From Gammaproteobacteria bacterium (GTDB lineage: Bacteria > Pseudomonadota > Gammaproteobacteria > Burkholderiales > Burkholderiaceae_B), in assembly GCA_030832095.1 (NCBI GenBank), contig JAURJT010000002.1, positions 62,001 through 126,000 of the forward strand: DNA of 64,000 bases, in the 5' to 3' direction. Position 1 is the first letter of the stretch; each line of letters begins with the position of its first letter. Below are positions 27,122 to 35,019 of the stretch, one piece after another. Below the pieces are notes generated by a model. It ran no database searches, had not been told where the DNA came from, and worked only from the letters and a program-made list of their open reading frames with translations. The position numbers and the translations under genes were made by a program.

Positions 27122-28768
27122 ATGATTCGTATTACGCAGCGTGCGTTTGATGTCAAGACTGCGGGGCAACTCGAGTCGCTGCACGCTGCGTTCGTACAAA
27201 TCCTTGCCAATCAGCTGCCACCCAGTGTGGCAGCGCTCTATGCGACGCCTAAGGCTGATGCTGACGGTACCGTGCAGTGGCTGACGAATGTGAGTGGGCA
27301 GCCTCGGCCTTATGCTGAGTTGCCTGTTGCTGAGGCAGGGCGCTTAAAGACTGTGTTGTTTGAGAGGCTGTCTGCGCTCAGGCAATATGCCGAGGTCTTG
27401 GAAAAGCAGCCGGGCCATGATGCTGCGGCGGTTGAGTTGCTGAAGCACGCCGGTGCCGAGCCGCCAGTTGAAGCGATTTTCTCACTGAACGGACAGCCAG
27501 TATTGTTGTATTGGAATCATGCTTTACCGCCGGATCCTAAACGTCAAGTGCTTGCTGCACCTGTCGTGCCGCTTGCGGCGGCCACTGTGGCTGTCGTCGC
27601 GACTCCTGTTCTAACCAAAGTATTGCGTTGGCTGGCGGCGCTTTTGGTCTTGCTAGTGATTCTATTTTTGTTGTGGTGGTTTTTTTGTCCAAAATCTTGG
27701 CGTGTGTCGAACGTTGACCAAGCGCTCGCTCCAACCACTGAGGTTGTCACGCCACCCCTGGTGAGCCAAGTGTCGCCACCGCCACCGCCAGCGGCACAGC
27801 CACCTGAAGTGGTTAAGCCTGCTGAGCCAGAGACGCCTCCAGAGCCGCCTGCACTGCGTAAACCCGTTGACCCACCTGAACCTGAGGTGCCGGCAGAGCC
27901 TGTGCCACCTTTGGTTGAAGTGCCTGAGCCCGAGCCAGAGCTCTTGCGCCCGCGTGTGGTGACACCTGAACCTGTGCCGCCAAAACCTGAAGTGGTGCCC
28001 CCTAAAGTTGCTGCGCCGGTCAGGCCACCTGTTCCAAAAGCCATTACCATCGAGAACGCTAAAGATGTCTGCCCAGAAGATCGGCCGGCCTCGTTGGCAC
28101 CTGAAATGATCGTTGTCTTTGATGCGTCGGGCTCGATGCAAATTAATATCAACGCGACCGAGGCTGAGCAAGAATGGCTGTTTAAGATACTGAATGCGGG
28201 GCCGAACCCACTGAGTCGTTTAAGTCCAAGTGATCGTCAAAAATTTGAGCGCTTGCACCGTGAGCCAACGCGGATCGTGACCGCTAAGCAAGCCACGATT
28301 GACGTCATGCAGCGTCTACCTAAAGACGTGGGGACTGGCTTAGTGGTGGTGGATCAGTGCCCAGGCGGTGCACGTAATCTAGGTCGTTTTAGCCCGAGCC
28401 AACGGGGACAAATGATCAATCGCTTAAGTCAATTGCGGCCGCACCAAGGTACGCCTTTGGCGGATGGCTTATTACAAGGAGGCGAGTTGGCCGATGGTGT
28501 GACGCGTCAATCTACCATTCTGTTGGTATCCGACGGAGAAGAGAACTGTGGCGGTGACCCTTGTTTTGTGGCTCGTAATCTTAAGCGTCAAAAGCCACAT
28601 CTTAAGATCAATGTGATTGATATTGGCGGCACGGGTGCTGCAAACTGTGCGGCCGAGTTAACGGGTGGCAAAGTGTACACAGTGTCAAATGTCAAAGAAC
28701 TCAACCTCGCGGTCGAACGCGCCACCCAAGAGACTCTTGGGCCAGCGCATTGTGCTAAGCCAAATTAA
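27122..28768 (+). CDS. Bitopic VWA protein with SrfA-like N-terminal domain
   Basis: This 548-residue protein has a cytoplasmic N-terminal domain (about 1-140) that aligns by eye with that of SrfA (ALYATPKADADGTVQW against CLATPQRNEQGNVIDW, and AIFSLNGQPVLLYW against FIFLVNGKPVVTFW). One membrane helix follows (about 168-189), then a Pro/Glu/Val spacer (about 200-325) and a periplasmic VWA domain with a perfect MIDAS, D334-A-S-G-S338. The C-terminal part has cysteines in VVDQCPGGA, ENCGGDPCF and ANCAAEL. It is the last gene of the cluster. A VWA domain on a membrane-tethered spacer suggests binding to a periplasmic partner, possibly the PpkA-like protein or the TagR-like protein. Confidence 0.75.
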   Translation: MIRITQRAFDVKTAGQLESLHAAFVQILANQLPPSVAALYATPKADADGTVQWLTNVSGQPRPYAELPVAEAGRLKTVLFERLSALRQYAEVLEKQPGHDAAAVELLKHAGAEPPVEAIFSLNGQPVLLYWNHALPPDPKRQVLAAPVVPLAAATVAVVATPVLTKVLRWLAALLVLLVILFLLWWFFCPKSWRVSNVDQALAPTTEVVTPPLVSQVSPPPPPAAQPPEVVKPAEPETPPEPPALRKPVDPPEPEVPAEPVPPLVEVPEPEPELLRPRVVTPEPVPPKPEVVPPKVAAPVRPPVPKAITIENAKDVCPEDRPASLAPEMIVVFDASGSMQININATEAEQEWLFKILNAGPNPLSRLSPSDRQKFERLHREPTRIVTAKQATIDVMQRLPKDVGTGLVVVDQCPGGARNLGRFSPSQRGQMINRLSQLRPHQGTPLADGLLQGGELADGVTRQSTILLVSDGEENCGGDPCFVARNLKRQKPHLKINVIDIGGTGAANCAAELTGGKVYTVSNVKELNLAVERATQETLGPAHCAKPN

Positions 28769-28813
28769 TTGCTGAGACCGTTACCCGATCTGTGATCGAC
28801 TCACTGGCTTAGG

Positions 28814-29425
28814 TTATTTCAACCCTTCGGCCGCCAGTGCCGCAGCCACTGCTGGATCAGCATTCATCCGCTGAAAATGCGCCTCAAGGTTTGGCATGCC
28901 AGTTAGGTCAACATTTTTGGCTTTCGCCCATCTTGTCGTGACATACAGATAGGCGTCAGCCACCGAGCGCCCGTCTGACAACCAATTACGACCGGCCAGA
29001 TGTTTATCAGCCACTGCATACAAATCGCGCACGCGCTTGATGGCGCTAGCTGACAGTTCGTCTTGACCCGCTTTTTCGGCCATTAAACGCGCTGCACCAA
29101 AAATCATTGTGTAGGTTTTATGGATATCAGAATTGCATAAGCCGAGCCAACGGCGTGCCTCAGACCGCGCGCTGAGCGAGTCACCACCAAGCAACTTAGC
29201 TTCGGGATTTTTTTCGGCCAAATACTCAAGAATCGCAATGTTTTGCGTCAAGGTAAAACCATCGTCATCGATCGCCGGTACTGCGCCCAACGGGCTGATG
29301 TTGATGAAAGGCGCAACCTTTAGCGCCTCGCGCGATACCGGAATATATTCGAAGGGTTTACCAATCCAATTCAGGGCGATGTGGTCAACCAGTGAACAGG
29401 CACCGGGGAGTCCGTAGAGTTTCAT
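28814..29425 (-). CDS. Glutathione S-transferase family protein
   Basis: This 203-residue protein has a thioredoxin-fold N-terminal domain (MKLYGLPGACSL, with the bacterial beta-class Cys10 in GACS). The cis-proline strand is GAVPAIDDDGFTLTQNIAILEYL, and an all-helical C-terminal domain follows. Length and motifs match beta/theta-class bacterial GSTs. It converges on the srf cluster and precedes no obvious partner except pirin upstream on the same strand (33 bp), which suggests a shared response to electrophiles or quinones. Confidence 0.85.
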   Translation of the reverse strand: MKLYGLPGACSLVDHIALNWIGKPFEYIPVSREALKVAPFINISPLGAVPAIDDDGFTLTQNIAILEYLAEKNPEAKLLGGDSLSARSEARRWLGLCNSDIHKTYTMIFGAARLMAEKAGQDELSASAIKRVRDLYAVADKHLAGRNWLSDGRSVADAYLYVTTRWAKAKNVDLTGMPNLEAHFQRMNADPAVAAALAAEGLK

Positions 29426-29458
29426 GTTTTTCCTTTATCGTTTAGGGTTAGGTTCAGT

Positions 29459-30325
29459 TCAAAATTTACCAGCTTGATAATCTTGCACCGCCTGTTCAAT
29501 CTCGGCCCGGGTATTCATCACAAAGGGTCCGTACTGCACCACTGGCTCGCCAATCGGTGCGGCAGCCAACACCAAAAAGCGGGTATCTGTTTCAAGGCTG
29601 TTGACTCGGACCTGCGCACCAGCGCCCAATACGGCAAGGTGGCGCGCGCTAATGCGCTCGTCGCCGACCATCGCTTCGCCTTCATACACGTACACAAAGG
29701 CGGTATGGCCGACAGCGATCGTTTCAAGAAACTCCCCGTGGGCGCCCATGTGCACATCCAGCATTAAGGGTGCGGTGGTCATGCCCTGCAGCGGGCCAGA
29801 AATTGGATCAAGACCGTTACTGTAGGTGCCCGCAATGACCTTCACGGTGCCCGAGCCATCCAGCAAATCCACCACTGGCATGGAGGGTGAGGGGATGTCG
29901 CGATACGCAGGCGGGCACATTTTTTCGTCTGAGGGCAGATTGATCCATAACTGAAAGCCGTGCATGCGGCCTTCGGTTTGTTGGGGCATTTCAGAATGGA
30001 TCACACCGCGACCGGCGGTCATCCACTGAACATCACCGGGTCCTAAGTCGCCACTGTTACCCATATGGTCTTGGTGCAACATGCGGCCATCCAACATGTA
30101 GGTGACGGTCTCGAAACCACGATGTGGATGGTCGGGAAACCCGCCGATATAGTCTGAGGCCTCGTCGGTCGAGAACTCGTCAAGCATTAAAAAGGGGTCA
30201 AGATTCAGGTCGGGCGAATATGAGTAGACGCGTAACAATTTGACCCCAGCGCCATCGTGGGTGGGACGGCCGGGCAAGACTTGCTCGACTTGGCGGATAT
30301 CGGTGGGTGCTGAGGGGTAGGTCAT
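29459..30325 (-). CDS. Pirin family protein (bicupin)
   Basis: This 288-residue bicupin has the pirin metal site in FPDHPHRGFETVTYMLDG and HQDHMGNSGDLGPGDVQWMTAGRGVIHSEMP, which supply three His and one Glu. Pirin_C follows (AFVYVYEGEAMVG). Bacterial pirins such as YhhW can oxidise quercetin or bind iron, but the family function varies. It is 33 bp upstream of the GST gene on the same strand. A 14-bp inverted repeat lies 26 bp before its start. Confidence 0.88.
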   Translation of the reverse strand: MTYPSAPTDIRQVEQVLPGRPTHDGAGVKLLRVYSYSPDLNLDPFLMLDEFSTDEASDYIGGFPDHPHRGFETVTYMLDGRMLHQDHMGNSGDLGPGDVQWMTAGRGVIHSEMPQQTEGRMHGFQLWINLPSDEKMCPPAYRDIPSPSMPVVDLLDGSGTVKVIAGTYSNGLDPISGPLQGMTTAPLMLDVHMGAHGEFLETIAVGHTAFVYVYEGEAMVGDERISARHLAVLGAGAQVRVNSLETDTRFLVLAAAPIGEPVVQYGPFVMNTRAEIEQAVQDYQAGKF

Positions 30326-30351
30326 TGCGTTTCCTGATTATTGCTAATGCG

Positions 30352-30365
30352 TAGACTCTAGTCTA
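30352..30365. promoter_or_regulatory. Candidate operator upstream of pirin
   Basis: TAGACT-CT-AGTCTA is a perfect 6+2+6 palindrome between the divergent pirin and tartrate-dehydrogenase-like genes, 27 bp from the pirin start. The half-site TAGAC resembles that of electrophile-responsive TetR regulators such as NemR, which would fit the pirin-GST pair. The similarity is weak evidence. Confidence 0.35.
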
Positions 30366-30434
30366 AGGTATCCTGCCCTGATCGAGGCAAAAAAGGGCTA
30401 AGATCACGGTTACTTTTACTCGAGGATCTAGCGC

Positions 30435-31535
30435 ATGAGCCGCCCATTTAAGATTGCAGTACTGCCAGGTGATGGTATTGGTAAAGAAGTGATGCCTGAG
30501 GGCTTGAGGGTCTTAGAGACCGCATCTAAAAAGTTTGGCTTAAATCTTGAATTTCGCCATTTTGACTGGGCGTCTTGCGACTATTACGCCAAAACCGGGC
30601 AAATGATGCCTGACGACTGGAAAGCGCACCTGATTGAGTGCGATGCGATCTACTTCGGCGCCGTGGGTTGGCCAGCGATTGTGGCCGATCACACTTCGCT
30701 GTATGGCTCGCTGCTGAAGTTTCGCCGTGAGTTTGATCAGTACATTAACTTGCGCCCAGTGCGTTTGTTTGACGGCGTACCTTGCCCGTTGGCAAACCGC
30801 AAGCCAGGCGATATCGACTTTTTTGTCGTGCGCGAAAACACCGAGGGCGAGTACTCGGCCGTAGGCGGCAAGATGTTTGAAGGCACCGATCGCGAGATCG
30901 TGCTGCAAGAATCGATCTTTACACGCATTGGTTGCGATCGCGTGTTGCGCTTTGCGTTTGAATTAGCCTCACGTCGCGCACGCAAGCACGTTACCATCGC
31001 AACAAAATCTAATGGTATTGCGATCAGCATGCCGTATTGGGATGAGCGTGCCGCCGAAGTGGGCAAGGATTATCCTGGCATCACCACCGACAAACAGCAC
31101 ATTGATATTTTGTCAGCACGTTTTGTGTTGCAACCTGACCGCTTTGATGTGGTCGTGGCGTCGAATTTGTTTGGCGACATTTTGTCGGATCTGGGCCCAG
31201 CGTGTACCGGCACGATTGGTTTGGCTCCATCAGCAAACTTGAATCCCGATCGTAAGTTTCCGTCACTGTTTGAACCAGTGCATGGTTCAGCGCCTGACAT
31301 CTACGGTAAAAAAATCGCCAACCCTGTTGCGATGATCTGGTCGGGCGCCTTGATGCTTGAGTATCTTGGCCTTGGCTTGCCCGAAGCTGATCAAAAGCCT
31401 TACCTCGACGCACACAATGCAATCGTGAAAGCGATTGAAGAAATCTTGGTGACTGGCCCGCATACGCCTGACTTGGGTGGCAAAGCGCATACACACGATA
31501 TGGGTGAGGCGATTAGCAAGATTTTGGCGAAGTAA
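30435..31535 (+). CDS. Tartrate dehydrogenase/decarboxylase-like beta-decarboxylating dehydrogenase
   Basis: This 366-residue enzyme belongs to the isopropylmalate/isocitrate dehydrogenase family. It has the NAD-site start KIAVLPGDGIGKEVMPEGL, RENTEGEYSAVGG, ATKSNGIAISMPYWDER and FEPVHGSAPDIYGKKIANP. The SMPYWDER segment is characteristic of the TtuC/YeaU tartrate dehydrogenase and D-malate dehydrogenase group rather than LeuB. A GAGGA site lies 8 bases before the ATG. The downstream Bug, UxaA, cupin and HpcH genes on the same strand make a hydroxy-diacid substrate likely. Confidence 0.85.
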   Translation: MSRPFKIAVLPGDGIGKEVMPEGLRVLETASKKFGLNLEFRHFDWASCDYYAKTGQMMPDDWKAHLIECDAIYFGAVGWPAIVADHTSLYGSLLKFRREFDQYINLRPVRLFDGVPCPLANRKPGDIDFFVVRENTEGEYSAVGGKMFEGTDREIVLQESIFTRIGCDRVLRFAFELASRRARKHVTIATKSNGIAISMPYWDERAAEVGKDYPGITTDKQHIDILSARFVLQPDRFDVVVASNLFGDILSDLGPACTGTIGLAPSANLNPDRKFPSLFEPVHGSAPDIYGKKIANPVAMIWSGALMLEYLGLGLPEADQKPYLDAHNAIVKAIEEILVTGPHTPDLGGKAHTHDMGEAISKILAK

Positions 31536-31541
31536 TTACGA

Positions 31542-31568
31542 GGTTGCCGTTTCAAAGTCACGGCAACC
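31542..31568 (+). repeat. Inverted repeat after the tartrate-dehydrogenase-like gene
   Basis: GGTTGCCGT and ACGGCAACC form a 9-bp stem with a 9-nt loop, six bases after the stop codon. No T tract follows. It may protect the 3' end or work with the hairpin at 31691. Confidence 0.4.
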
Positions 31569-31690
31569 ACAAAGTACGAATTGACTGCGCGTTGCTCGCG
31601 TAGTTGATTCGAGCAAGAAACGGCTGCGTGCGCTTAGCGCAGGTGCACAAACAAGAACTAACTGTACGTGCCACGCACAATGTTTAAACA

Positions 31691-31723
31691 AGCCTCGCAC
31701 ACATAAGCGAGGCTGCTATTTTT
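31691..31723 (+). terminator. Terminator-like hairpin just before a Bug gene
   Basis: AGCCTCGC and GCGAGGCT form an 8-bp GC-rich stem with an 8-nt loop, followed by GCTATTTTT. This is the layout of an intrinsic terminator. It ends only 14 bases before the next ATG, so it either ends the upstream transcript or attenuates the Bug-UxaA operon. Confidence 0.6.
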
Positions 31724-31737
31724 ACAACGAGACAACA

Positions 31738-32736
31738 ATGACACAAGCATCGCGCCTGAACACCCGCCGTCAATTGGTATTAGGTAGCCTAGGTGCTGCG
31801 GTGAGTGCCGCGCTACCCAATGCCTTTGCACAAGGCACTGCCTTCCCTAATCGCGCGATTACGTTTATTTGCCCTTGGCCCGCAGGCGGTACGGGTGACG
31901 TCACGATGCGTACGTTAGCGCAAGTGGCCTCGCGCGAGTTAGGTCAACCTGTCGTAGTCGAAAACAGAGTGGGCGCGGCAGGCATGATTGGTGCAAAAGC
32001 GTTGGCCTCTGCTAAGCCAGATGGCTACACCATCGGGCAACTCGCCATTTCTGTGACGCGTTTTGCGCAGTTAGGAATGATCCAAGTCGATCCGCTAAAA
32101 GATTACAGTTTTTTAGCGATGGCCTCGGCCCAAACGTTTGGGATTGTGGTGCAACCCGACTCGCCCTTTAAAAACTTGCTTGAGATGGTGGCCTTCGCGA
32201 AAGCGAATCCTGACAAACTGACTTACTCGACCTCAGGCATTGGTGGACAAACCCATATAGGGATGGAGGAGTTTGCCTTGGCGGCAGGGATCAAGCTGAC
32301 GCATGTGCCTTATAAAGGTGGCGCGCCCGCGTTGCAAGGTTTGTTAGGTGGTCAGGTTGATATGTTGGCAGATTCAAGTTCTTGGTCTGCACTTGTCGAG
32401 GCGAAAAAACTCGTGCTGTTAGCGACTTGGGGGGCAGAGCGCTTGCCTCGCTTCAAAGAGGTGCCCACGCTCAAAGAGTTAGGCTTTGGCGTGGTCAACG
32501 ATGCGCCCAACGGCGTTGTTGCACCCGCAGGCCTTGAACCCGCCATTGAGAAAAAGCTTGCGGCGGCTGTCGCCGTTGCTGTCAATAGCCCAGAGTTCAA
32601 AGCAGTCTGTGAAAAAATCGATGCGCCTGTGATCTTTTTAGATCCTGCACAGTATCGGCAATACGTCATCGAAAATTATAAAAAAGAAACCATCTTGATT
32701 GAAAAACTGCAGCTCAAAAAGCTGCTTGCGAGTTAA
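31738..32736 (+). CDS. Bug/TctC-family periplasmic solute-binding protein
   Basis: This 332-residue protein has an unusual signal with an RR-like start (RLNTRRQLVLGSLGAAVSAALP), suggesting a Tat or Tat-like export signal. The mature blocks ICPWPAGGTGDVTMR, VGAAGMIGAKALA, YSTSGIGGQTHIGMEEF and THVPYKGGAPALQGLLGG are typical Bug. It sits first in a run with a UxaA-family dehydratase only 4 bp behind, so it probably binds the hydroxy acid that the cluster degrades. Confidence 0.88.
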   Translation: MTQASRLNTRRQLVLGSLGAAVSAALPNAFAQGTAFPNRAITFICPWPAGGTGDVTMRTLAQVASRELGQPVVVENRVGAAGMIGAKALASAKPDGYTIGQLAISVTRFAQLGMIQVDPLKDYSFLAMASAQTFGIVVQPDSPFKNLLEMVAFAKANPDKLTYSTSGIGGQTHIGMEEFALAAGIKLTHVPYKGGAPALQGLLGGQVDMLADSSSWSALVEAKKLVLLATWGAERLPRFKEVPTLKELGFGVVNDAPNGVVAPAGLEPAIEKKLAAAVAVAVNSPEFKAVCEKIDAPVIFLDPAQYRQYVIENYKKETILIEKLQLKKLLAS

Positions 32737-32740
32737 GACC

Positions 32741-34267
32741 GTGGGCGCAGCGCTGATTCGTCTTCATCCTAAAGATAACGTTCTGATTGCGCGCGAGCCG
32801 TTAACGCTTGGTGCAACGGTGAACGCCGATGGCACAACGATTAAGGTACGCGCGCAAGTGCCGGCTGGCCATAAAATTGCTGCTCGCAAAATCACCGCAA
32901 ACGAAATCGTGTTGAAATACGACACGCCGATTGGTGTCGCGACACGTGACATCGAGCCGGGTGAGCACGTGCATAGCCACAATATCGCCTTGGCCGACTT
33001 TCAACATCAGCATGATTTTGGGCGCGATGTGGTGCCAGTGCAGTATGTACCCGTTGAACAACGCGCAAGCTTCATGGGTATTGTGCGCGCCGATGGTCGC
33101 GTAGCCACGCGCAACTTTATTGGGATTATGTCGTCGGTCAATTGTTCATCGACTGCAATCCGACGTATCGCGGATTGGTTTACGCCTGAACGCTTAGCCG
33201 CGTATCCGAATGTGGATGGTGTGGTCGCGTTTGCCCAAACGACGGGTTGCGGGATGTCAACACCGAGCTTGCACTTTGATGTGTTGCGCCGCACCTTGGC
33301 GGGCTACGCCACGCATCCAAATTTAGCGGGCGTGTTGATTGTTGGACTTGGCTGCGAACGTAATCAGGTTGCTGATTTGGTGGCTTCGCAAGGCCTCAAA
33401 AAATCTGACACGTTACACACCTTAGTGATGCAAGAGGAGGGTGGCACACGTGCCACGATCGAAGCCGGTGTGGCTGCGATTCAAGCCATGTTGCCTCGTG
33501 CGAATGCCGTCAAACGCGAACCCGTCAGCGCCAGTCATATAAAAATTGGCCTTGAATGCGGTGGCTCGGATGGATTTTCGGGCATCACCGCCAACCCGGC
33601 ACTTGGCGCAGCAATGGATATTTTGGTGCGCCATGGTGGCACCGCAATTTTGTCAGAGACGCCCGAGATTCATGGCGTTGAACATATGCTGACTCGCCGT
33701 GCCGTCAACGCCGAAGTTGGCCAAAAATTATTAGACCGCATTGCCTGGTGGGAAGAATACACAAGGGGGCAAAACGGTCAGTTCAATGGCGTGGTGGCAC
33801 CGGGCAATCAAGCGGGTGGCTTAGCCAACATCTTTGAAAAATCGTTAGGCTCGGCCATGAAGGGCGGCAGCACGCCCTTGCAACAAGTGTACGAGTACGC
33901 TGAACAAATCACCGAGCCAGGCTTTGTATTTATGGACTCACCCGGTTACGACCCCTGCGCCGTGACCGGTCAAATCGCAAGTGGCGCAAACATTATTTGC
34001 TTCACGACGGGCAGGGGATCGATGTTTGGTTCTAAGCCTTCGCCCACGATCAAACTTGCCACCAACACGCCAATGTTTACACGTCTTGAAGAAGATATGG
34101 ACATCAATTGCGGAAAAATCTTAGATGGCTTAGTAGACGTTCAACAGATGGGCCAAGAAATTTTTGAACATATCTTGCGTACTGCCTCAGGCGAAAAATC
34201 TAAAAGTGAGTTGCTCAATTTAGGCGATAACGAGTTTGTGCCGTGGCACTTAGGAATCGTGAGCTGA
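32741..34267 (+). CDS. UxaA family (altronate/galactarate dehydratase-like) hydrolyase
   Basis: This 508-residue protein has a GTG start chosen at 32741, right after the Bug stop. A TTG start at 32699 would overlap that gene. An N-terminal SAF-like domain (about 1-95: GATVNADGTTIKV, GEHVHSHNIAL) is joined to the dehydratase domain. That domain contains QTTGCGMSTPSLHFD, GLGCERNQVADL, GLECGGSDGFSGITANPA and DSPGYDPCAVTGQIASGAN. The family loses water from sugar acids using Fe2+. The exact acid is not readable. Cysteines in CGM and GLGCE are conserved as metal ligands. Confidence 0.85.
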   Translation: MGAALIRLHPKDNVLIAREPLTLGATVNADGTTIKVRAQVPAGHKIAARKITANEIVLKYDTPIGVATRDIEPGEHVHSHNIALADFQHQHDFGRDVVPVQYVPVEQRASFMGIVRADGRVATRNFIGIMSSVNCSSTAIRRIADWFTPERLAAYPNVDGVVAFAQTTGCGMSTPSLHFDVLRRTLAGYATHPNLAGVLIVGLGCERNQVADLVASQGLKKSDTLHTLVMQEEGGTRATIEAGVAAIQAMLPRANAVKREPVSASHIKIGLECGGSDGFSGITANPALGAAMDILVRHGGTAILSETPEIHGVEHMLTRRAVNAEVGQKLLDRIAWWEEYTRGQNGQFNGVVAPGNQAGGLANIFEKSLGSAMKGGSTPLQQVYEYAEQITEPGFVFMDSPGYDPCAVTGQIASGANIICFTTGRGSMFGSKPSPTIKLATNTPMFTRLEEDMDINCGKILDGLVDVQQMGQEIFEHILRTASGEKSKSELLNLGDNEFVPWHLGIVS

Positions 34268-34921
34268 ATGAACATCAATGCTGATTACAGTCAGAGGGTC
34301 ACTCTAAACCATCATGATTTGCCATGGATTTCGAGCCCAGAGGCAGGGGTAGAGAGAAAGATGCTTGAGCGTCTGGGTGGCGAAGTCGCAAAAGCCACCT
34401 CAATCGTTCGCTACCAACCAGGCTCTAAGTTTCATGCGCATACTCATGAATTTGGTGAAGAGATCTTAGTGCTGGAGGGGGTGTTTAGCGACGAGACCGG
34501 TGATTATCCAGCCGGCACCTACCTCATGAGCCCGCCGGGTTCTTCTCACGCACCCTTTAGTGAGTCGGGTTGTACGCTCTTTGTAAAGTTGCGCCATCTT
34601 GGCCCCGAGCAAGTCGAGCGCGAAGTCATCGACACCAAAACCTCGCCTTGGTTTCAAGGGATGGTGCCAGGTTTAAACGTCATGCCCTTGATGCGGCAGG
34701 GTAGTGGGTCGACCTTGGTGCGCTGGGCGCCCCAAACGTATTTCAATCCACACAGGCATTTTGGCGGCGAAGAAATCTTTGTCGTCGAAGGCGTCTTTGA
34801 GGATGAACATGGCCGCTATCCTGCTGGGTCGTGGCTCAGAAGCCCGCACATGAGTGCGCACCAACCCTTTAGCAAAGAGGGTTGCACGATCTTTGTGAAG
34901 ACTGGGCATTTGCTGGTCTAG
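34268..34921 (+). CDS. Double-cupin protein, ChrR-like
   Basis: This 217-residue protein has two tandem cupin domains that resemble each other. The first has KFHAHTHEFGEEILVLEGVFSDETGDYPAGTY split over residues 55-95, and the second has FNPHRHFGGEEIFVVEGVFEDEHGRYPAGS. Each supplies the His/His/Glu metal set and a later His (GSSHAPF, MSAHQPF). The fold resembles the cupin half of anti-sigma factor ChrR. There is no zinc-finger ASD domain, so I predict an enzyme or sensor and not an anti-sigma factor. It starts directly after the UxaA stop. Confidence 0.8.
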   Translation: MNINADYSQRVTLNHHDLPWISSPEAGVERKMLERLGGEVAKATSIVRYQPGSKFHAHTHEFGEEILVLEGVFSDETGDYPAGTYLMSPPGSSHAPFSESGCTLFVKLRHLGPEQVEREVIDTKTSPWFQGMVPGLNVMPLMRQGSGSTLVRWAPQTYFNPHRHFGGEEIFVVEGVFEDEHGRYPAGSWLRSPHMSAHQPFSKEGCTIFVKTGHLLV

Positions 34922-35019
34922 CGCTTCGATCGTCACTACCGCGGATACTGCCTTTAAAGTGCTTTAATAAGCACACAACTCATCCAATAAACAAATAGAC
35001 AAATTCTAGGAGCGCAGCA

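Noticed and set aside
27544-28152. 202-residue Gly/Ser/Thr-rich minus-strand ORF
   Set aside because: It is the antisense of the Pro-rich spacer in the VWA gene. The composition is an artefact of proline codons.
11556-28768. A type VI secretion system locus
   Set aside because: No TssB/C, Hcp, VgrG, ClpV, TssJ/L/M, Fha, kinase or phosphatase gene is present. Only envelope-regulatory parts resemble the T6SS pathway.
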